Positions 6,096 through 10,592 of a DNA stretch of 10,592 bases are shown in pieces. The translations under genes were made by a program, and so were the position numbers. Source of the stretch: CAZDGB01 sp964504645 (GTDB taxonomy: Bacteria; Planctomycetota; Planctomycetia; Planctomycetales; Planctomycetaceae); NCBI GenBank assembly GCA_964504645.1, contig CAZDGB010000264.1, positions 1 through 10,592 on the forward strand. The letters run 5' to 3'. The first letter of the stretch is position 1; each line of letters opens with the position of its first letter. The notes below the pieces were generated by a model. The model ran no database searches and had not been told where the DNA came from. It saw nothing but the letters and a program-made list of their open reading frames with translations.

Positions 6096-7852
6096 ATGCC
6101 CCAAACCGTCGTCAGGCGGAACGGCAGCGTGATATTGCCTGACCAGACGAGGCGTTGCGTGGGGACTTCGCGACCAAATTCGGGGTGCCACGGCCGTGAG
6201 ACGACGTCGAATTCGATCGACTGCTGCGGCCGGATTTCGACGCGCAAACGAGTCTCGGTATGGCGGAGCAACCAACCGGCTGGAAGAACTTCCGCCGTCC
6301 ATTCCGGAGCAAGGAGAAATCCCCCTTCCGCGCGAAACTGTCCCTCGCCGATGAGCTCGTCGCGGATTTCCAGGGTCTTCCCCGAGAGGGAGATGTCGCG
6401 CCGGTGTTGCGGCGAACCCCGCAGATGCTCGTAGCCGTTGTGCTTAGCAGTTGCGCTGAAACCGTTTCCGCGTTCCGCCACCGATACGTCGCCCGGAACC
6501 GCCCGCCGGCCGACGCGGGAAATGTGCCAGACTTCGCTGGAATCGGCATCGTTCAGGCAGATCGTGTTATGCGCCTTCGTCGAGCGGTCGTACTTTCGAT
6601 TCCCATCGTCGTCATAGCAGTACGTGCCGGGATCGACAATCAGCGGTCGGCCGTCGAACGACGCTTCAATCGTCAAGCTGTCGGCGTGTGCGTGGCCGGA
6701 TTGACAATCCGGGCTGATTGGCCCGACATCGAAAAAGATCGTCCAAGGAGAACCTTGCCAGGCGACCAGTCCAGCCTGGGAGAAATGCTTCAACCCCTGG
6801 GGAACGGAGTCCTCCCTGCACAGATGCCGGAGCGTGAGTGCTGCGAGCATCTCCCGCGGCAAACTGACATGCCGGTCGGCGGCGTCGTTGAACAACGGGA
6901 ACCGTCCGCACGGATGGCACAGCCACCGGACCGGCTCGGCCATCCTGCGGCAGGCGTCCTGCAGTTTATTTCGCACGTCCTGATCGGGCAGCAGCGTGTG
7001 CAACGCCAGCAGATCCTCCAGCACCTGGATGTGATACATCGGACTGCGTTCGAAGTGCATGCCGTCGGGCAGAATCTGTTCCCGCAACTGCGACAGCGCG
7101 ATGTCTTTCGCCAGCTCCTGCCAGCGCTTCGGACCGTCGCCGACCAGCAAGTCCGCCGCGGCGGCGAGGCCAATGGCATTTTTGAATAGGTGATGTCCAC
7201 GCAAGTCCCAGGCAATGTGCCGCGACAGGTACTCGGCCTGCTGAGCGATGCTATGCCGCCAATGTCCGAGCGGCAGTTCATGGTTCCAGAACGACGAAGG
7301 AACGAGAGCGGCGATTTCCCGCCAATACCACAGTCGTTGTCCGATGATGGAACTGTTCCAGGAACTCGCCGCGAATCCCGGCGCGCCGAGCCGGCACGTC
7401 TCGAGCCAATCCGCGAGCCGCCGCCGCAACTCATCGAGACACGCCGGCTCGCGCGACGCGGCATAACTCGCAGCCAGGTCGCGCAACCATTCATGGCCGT
7501 GCAGCGTGAAGTTCCAGAGGCGGTGCCGGTTCTTTTCGCCGGCGATGCGCCAGTCGGCTCCACCCGCGAACGACCGTTGTTCGTTCAACAGTGTCAGCCG
7601 TCCCTGTCGCAGTTCCGACAGCCGATCGAGGGGCGGCGCGGACGAGATCGGCGGCGCCAGAAAATGAGGCCGCGACGGGCCGGCATGTATTCCGTCCAAC
7701 CGGCGTTCGATCCGGTCGCTTAGACGGAACCAGGCCTGAGACTCCAGCCGCCGTTGCACCAGATACCGCAGCCGCCAGCCGATTTGCGCGGGCTTGAGCC
7801 GGCATGCGGTGCGCAGGAACCGCGGAAGATTTCGAAGCGCTTCGACTGCCAT
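6080..7852 (-). CDS. Heparinase II/III-family protein (polysaccharide lyase-like)
   Basis: The family cleaves uronic-acid polysaccharides by beta-elimination; a helical toroid domain precedes a beta-sandwich. From the chosen ATG at 7852 it has 590 residues. The helical part is about 1-330, with candidate catalytic Asn225 (HLFKNAIG) and Tyr273 (ERSPMYH). The beta part begins near GHAHADS (His387, His389), then VDPGTY (Asp407) and AHNT (His428), the family's metal and catalytic signature. The frame stays open back to an ATG at 8008, but the extra 52 residues are translated from palindrome DNA and a UUCG hairpin, while MAVEALRNLPRFLRTACRLK from 7852 resembles family N-termini. No signal peptide is evident from this start, unusual for a lyase of extracellular glycans. 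The N-terminal start is uncertain, the family is not, and the substrate is unknown. Confidence 0.85.
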   Translation of the reverse strand: MAVEALRNLPRFLRTACRLKPAQIGWRLRYLVQRRLESQAWFRLSDRIERRLDGIHAGPSRPHFLAPPISSAPPLDRLSELRQGRLTLLNEQRSFAGGADWRIAGEKNRHRLWNFTLHGHEWLRDLAASYAASREPACLDELRRRLADWLETCRLGAPGFAASSWNSSIIGQRLWYWREIAALVPSSFWNHELPLGHWRHSIAQQAEYLSRHIAWDLRGHHLFKNAIGLAAAADLLVGDGPKRWQELAKDIALSQLREQILPDGMHFERSPMYHIQVLEDLLALHTLLPDQDVRNKLQDACRRMAEPVRWLCHPCGRFPLFNDAADRHVSLPREMLAALTLRHLCREDSVPQGLKHFSQAGLVAWQGSPWTIFFDVGPISPDCQSGHAHADSLTIEASFDGRPLIVDPGTYCYDDDGNRKYDRSTKAHNTICLNDADSSEVWHISRVGRRAVPGDVSVAERGNGFSATAKHNGYEHLRGSPQHRRDISLSGKTLEIRDELIGEGQFRAEGGFLLAPEWTAEVLPAGWLLRHTETRLRVEIRPQQSIEFDVVSRPWHPEFGREVPTQRLVWSGNITLPFRLTTVWGIADGG

Positions 7853-7879
7853 CGTTGGCCCCCGCACGGCGTCCCTGCT

Positions 7880-7897
7880 CGCCGCCTTCGGGCGGCG
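7880..7897. repeat. 7-bp hairpin with UUCG tetraloop
   Basis: CGCCGCC (7880-7886) and GGCGGCG (7891-7897) flank TTCG. On the plus strand this is the very stable C(UUCG)G tetraloop; on the minus strand, the strand transcribed here, the loop is CGAA. It lies 28 bases before the chosen start of the heparinase-like gene, supporting a non-coding reading of 7853-8030. Confidence 0.5.
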
Positions 7898-7954
7898 CGC
7901 TGGAATCGTAATGCAAGCGGAAATCGAGGGCAAGACGAATCGCAACCACTTCCC

Positions 7955-8032
7955 GAGCGGGGGGCGTGAGCCCCCTGAAAGCAGCGTCGACTGTCGTAGC
8001 ACGCCCATCCAGGGGGCTTACGCCCCCCGCTC
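7955..8032. repeat. 23-bp palindrome at the gcvT stop, GCGTRAGC-core family
   Basis: Arms 7955-7977 and 8010-8032 match at 22 of 23 positions around a 32-base loop. The one difference (G7968 opposite T8019) is a G-U wobble on the plus strand and an A-C mismatch on the minus strand. The right arm overlaps two bases of the gcvT stop codon. Inside the G/C blocks are GCGTGAGC and GCTTACGC, the core also present at 3568-3626. It may protect or terminate the sdh-gcvT mRNA, or be a dispersed repeat. Together with the UUCG hairpin it fills most of the 178-base gap after gcvT. Confidence 0.8.
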
Positions 8033-9113
8033 AGTGAGCCGGCTTCGGCCGTTTGTAGAACGGCAGCGGGACGACGGTCGCGGGTTCGCGTTTGCCGCGG
8101 ATGTCGATTTGCACCGCGGTTCCCACCGAGGATGCCGGCGGCTCGACGAGTGCCATCGCGATCGACTTTTCGAGCGTCGGCGAGAACGTCCCCGACGTCA
8201 CTGTGCCGACGGCCTGCTCGCCGAACAGCACCGAACACCCTTCGCGAGCGATCCGCTTGCTGTCGAGCAAGAGACCGATGCGCCGCTTGCGATTCGTTTG
8301 TGGGGCGATCTTGGCGAGCGCGGCTTTGCCGAGAAAATCAGGCTTGTCGAGCTTCACCGCGAACTCCAGCCCGGCGGTGAATGGGTCGATGTCTTCGGTC
8401 AGTTCGTGGCCGTAGAGCGGCATCGCGGCTTCGAGACGCAGCGTGTCCCGCGCGCCGAGTCCGCAGGGTTTCACACCCAGCGACACGAACTTGTCGCACA
8501 ACGCAACGGCGTCCTGCGGATCGAGCGTTAATTCCACGCCGTCTTCGCCTGTGTACCCCGTGCGGCTGAGATAGACCGGTACGCCGTCGATCTCTGCCGG
8601 CGTGCCGTAGTAATACTTGAGCGATGGCAGATCGGCGGCCGTCAGCGGTTTCAGCAACGGCAACACCCGCGGACCTTGCAGCGCCAGCATCGCGGCGTCA
8701 GTCGTGTGATCGGAAACAGTGCAGTCGAAACCCGCTTGATGCTGTTGAATCCACGGCAAGAGCTTGAGCCGGTTGCCCGCATTGACGACAAGTCCGTAGC
8801 TGTCTTCCAACCGATAGACCAATACGTCGTCCAGGACGCCGCCGTCGTCGCGGCACATCAGACCGTAACGGATCTGGTTGACGGCGAGATTGTCGACCCG
8901 GCACGTGACGAGGTGCTGCAGGAAGTCGAGCGCCTGCGGCCCGCGAAACCCGAGCCGGCCCATATGGCTGATGTCGAACAACCCCGCCGCGGTGCGGACG
9001 GCGGTGTGCTCCTCGGTGATGCTCGTGTATTGGACGGGCATCTCCCACCCGCCGAACTCGACCATCCGGCCGTGATGCGCGACGTGCCAATCATGAAGCG
9101 GCGTGCGCAGCAT
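8031..9113 (-). CDS. gcvT: Glycine cleavage system T protein (aminomethyltransferase)
   Basis: GcvT transfers the methylene of the aminomethyl-lipoyl H protein to tetrahydrofolate, giving 5,10-methylene-THF and ammonia, in the cytosol. The 360 residues match bacterial GcvT. Visible family marks are FGGWEMPVQY (20-29), DISHMGR (47-53), GGVLDDVLVYR (91-101) with the folate-contacting acidic pair Asp95/Asp96, SRTGYTGEDGVEL, and GLGARDTLRLEAAMPLYGHE. The ATG at 9113 lies seven bases after the sdhB stop; its ribosome site AAGGAG (9129-9124) overlaps the end of sdhB, so translation is probably coupled. Partners gcvH and gcvP are not next to it, since a lyase gene follows on the same strand. A GcvT-like repair or demethylase paralogue is possible but the motifs fit true GcvT. 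Confidence 0.93.
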   Translation of the reverse strand: MLRTPLHDWHVAHHGRMVEFGGWEMPVQYTSITEEHTAVRTAAGLFDISHMGRLGFRGPQALDFLQHLVTCRVDNLAVNQIRYGLMCRDDGGVLDDVLVYRLEDSYGLVVNAGNRLKLLPWIQQHQAGFDCTVSDHTTDAAMLALQGPRVLPLLKPLTAADLPSLKYYYGTPAEIDGVPVYLSRTGYTGEDGVELTLDPQDAVALCDKFVSLGVKPCGLGARDTLRLEAAMPLYGHELTEDIDPFTAGLEFAVKLDKPDFLGKAALAKIAPQTNRKRRIGLLLDSKRIAREGCSVLFGEQAVGTVTSGTFSPTLEKSIAMALVEPPASSVGTAVQIDIRGKREPATVVPLPFYKRPKPAH

Positions 9114-9120
9114 GGGTGAG

Positions 9121-9894
9121 TCACTCCTTCGAGCCGAACAGCGCCCGCATGTATTCGCGGTTTAAGAGCGCGATATTGCCGAGGCTGATCTTCGCGGGGC
9201 AGGCGGCTTCGCATTCGGCGGTGTTGGTGCACGAGCCGAAACCTTCCTCGTCCATTTTAGCGATCATGTTCAAGACTCGCTTCGAGCGCTCGCCGCGGCC
9301 TTGCGGCAAGTTGGCCATGTGCGAGACCTTCGCCGAAACGAACAGCATGGCCGACGCGTTCTTGCACGACGCGACGCAAGCGCCGCAGCCGATGCACGCG
9401 GCGGCGTCCATCGCCTGTTCCTGTTCGGCGCGCGGCACCAGCACGGAATTGCCATCCGGCGCGTTGCCGGTGTTCACCGAGACGAAACCGCCGGCCTGGA
9501 TGATGCGGTCGAACGCCGAGCGATTGACGACCAAGTCGCGAACGATCGGGAAAGCGTTCGCCCGCCACGGCTCGATGGTCAGCGTGTCGCCGTCGTGGAA
9601 CCGCCGCATGTGGAGCTGGCACGTGGTGGTGGCGTTGTCCGGACCGTGCGGCTGGCCGTTGATCATCACACCGCACGTTCCGCAGATGCCCTCGCGGCAA
9701 TCGTGATCGAACGCCACGGCTTCTTCGCCGCGGGCGATCAACTGCTCGTTGAGGATGTCGAGCATTTCGAGGAACGAAATGTCGGGCGAGATGTTGTCGA
9801 GATGGTATTCCCGGAACTCGCCCTTGGCGGCGGGATTGGGCTGTCGCCAGATCCGCAGCGTCAACTTCATGCCGTGTGAACTCGGCGCGATCAT
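9121..9894 (-). CDS. sdhB: Succinate dehydrogenase/fumarate reductase iron-sulfur subunit
   Basis: SdhB carries electrons from the flavoprotein SdhA to the quinone site of the membrane anchor through three Fe-S clusters, at the cytoplasmic face of the membrane. Of 257 residues, Cys66, Cys71, Cys74 and Cys92 form the [2Fe-2S] site; the last gap is longer than in E. coli, as in Bacteroidetes-type enzymes. CIGCGACVASC (167-177) and CTNTAECEAACP (222-233) supply the [4Fe-4S] and [3Fe-4S] ligands. The ATG at 9894 shares one base with the sdhA stop (TAATG), and GAGGAGC lies eight bases upstream, favouring this over Met9, which has no ribosome site. The sequence style (KNASAMLFVSAKV, MDEEGFG) matches the anaerobe/Bacteroidetes class rather than the mitochondrial class. 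Direction of the reaction cannot be told. Confidence 0.95.
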   Translation of the reverse strand: MIAPSSHGMKLTLRIWRQPNPAAKGEFREYHLDNISPDISFLEMLDILNEQLIARGEEAVAFDHDCREGICGTCGVMINGQPHGPDNATTTCQLHMRRFHDGDTLTIEPWRANAFPIVRDLVVNRSAFDRIIQAGGFVSVNTGNAPDGNSVLVPRAEQEQAMDAAACIGCGACVASCKNASAMLFVSAKVSHMANLPQGRGERSKRVLNMIAKMDEEGFGSCTNTAECEAACPAKISLGNIALLNREYMRALFGSKE

Positions 9895-10592
9895 TATTTG
9901 TAGCTCCTCGTGCCGAGATGGCAGTCATGGAATTCGAGCGGTTCCTTGTGCAGCGTGGCTTCGTTCCCCACCCCTTGATGCTCCCACGCCGCCACGTAGC
10001 AGAACTGGTCGTCGTTGCGGACGCATTCGCCGTCCGGCGTCTGGTGTTCTTCGCGGAAGTGCCCGCCGCACGATTCGTCGCGGTGCAAGGCGTCGTAAGC
10101 GAGCAACTCGCCGAATTCGAGGAAGTCGGCGACGCGGCCGGCATGCTCGAGGTTCTGATTGAACGCCTCGCCGGTGCCGAGGACTTTCACGTCCTTCCAG
10201 AATTCCTCTCGCAGCTGGCGGATTTCTTGAATGGCCGTTTCGAGGCCTTTCTCGTTTCGCGCCATGCCGACGTATTGCCACATGATCTTGCCGAGCGCGC
10301 GGTGGAATTGATCGACGCTGCGGCGGCCGTTGATTTTCAGGAAACTTTCGACGCGGTTGCGGCTGTCGACGAGCGCTTCTTTGAATTCCGGCTGATCGGT
10401 CGACACCTTCGGCAGTTTGGAGTTCGCCAGATGGCTGGCCAGCGTATACGGAATGACGAAGTATCCGTCCGCCAGGCCCTGCATCAGCGCGCTGGCCCCG
10501 AGGCGGTTGGCCCCGTGATCCGAGAAATTCGCCTCGCCCAGCACATACAAGCCGGGCAGGTTGCTCTGCAGGTTGTAATCGACCCACAGGCC
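9894..10592 (-). CDS. sdhA: Succinate dehydrogenase/fumarate reductase flavoprotein, C-terminal part
   Basis: SdhA oxidises succinate to fumarate with covalently bound FAD in respiratory complex II. The last 232 residues are present; the N-terminal two thirds, with the FAD-attachment histidine, lie beyond the right edge. GEANFSDHGANRLGASAL (19-36 of this fragment) is the conserved FAD/substrate block, with the substrate-binding Arg of HGANRLG. The following helical domain and the ending EFHDCHLGTRSYK are typical of the same class as the adjoining SdhB. The frame is open and intact to the edge. It overlaps sdhB by one base and should be preceded by a cytochrome b anchor gene outside the window. 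Confidence 0.95.
   Translation of the reverse strand, partial: GLWVDYNLQSNLPGLYVLGEANFSDHGANRLGASALMQGLADGYFVIPYTLASHLANSKLPKVSTDQPEFKEALVDSRNRVESFLKINGRRSVDQFHRALGKIMWQYVGMARNEKGLETAIQEIRQLREEFWKDVKVLGTGEAFNQNLEHAGRVADFLEFGELLAYDALHRDESCGGHFREEHQTPDGECVRNDDQFCYVAAWEHQGVGNEATLHKEPLEFHDCHLGTRSYK

Noticed and set aside
6260..7189. Plus-strand open frame (309 codons) opposite the heparinase-like gene
   Set aside because: Antisense shadow of a gene with conserved motifs; it starts and ends without signals.
7853..8008. 52-residue N-terminal extension of the heparinase-like protein
   Set aside because: Encoded by a UUCG hairpin and the loop and left arm of a palindrome, with no good ribosome site at 8008; treated as intergenic.

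Overview
The window reads as chromosomal DNA of a free-living, flagellated, GC-rich bacterium, most likely a member of the Planctomycetota. This rests on a very long filament cap protein FliD (915 residues), a succinate dehydrogenase of the Bacteroidetes/anaerobe-like type, intergenic palindromes with a GCGTRAGC core that I recall (but cannot check) as common in planctomycete genomes, and a TTG-started aroB. I cannot name the genus.

Left half, plus strand: a 291-base divergent control region (20-310) separates a minus-strand gene, of which only the first codons are present, from fliD and fliS. These encode the filament cap and the flagellin export chaperone. After a strong 25-bp hairpin comes aroB (3-dehydroquinate synthase, shikimate pathway). 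The 295-base gap after aroB has its own near-consensus sigma-70 promoter and a textbook intrinsic terminator about 100 bases later. This is a candidate free-standing small RNA and the best hint of something undescribed here.

Right half, minus strand, read from the right edge: the C-terminal part of sdhA, then sdhB (TAATG overlap), then gcvT seven bases later with its ribosome site overlapping the sdhB stop. These three form a tight operon joining succinate dehydrogenase to the T protein of glycine cleavage. After a 23-bp palindrome at the gcvT stop comes a heparinase II/III-like polysaccharide lyase gene whose stop codon lies in a four-copy 7-bp tandem repeat, then a terminator and two further hairpins. 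Last is an HpcH/HpaI-family aldolase gene, convergent with aroB and closed by its own hairpin.

The genes are mostly housekeeping or motility genes. The unusual content is between and inside them: the small-RNA unit, two related families of long palindromes, a cluster of three short hairpins, the heptamer repeat, a 9-bp tandem duplication upstream of fliD, and an ABAB pattern of repeated modules in FliD. I saw no tRNA, rRNA, CRISPR array, insertion sequence or phage gene.
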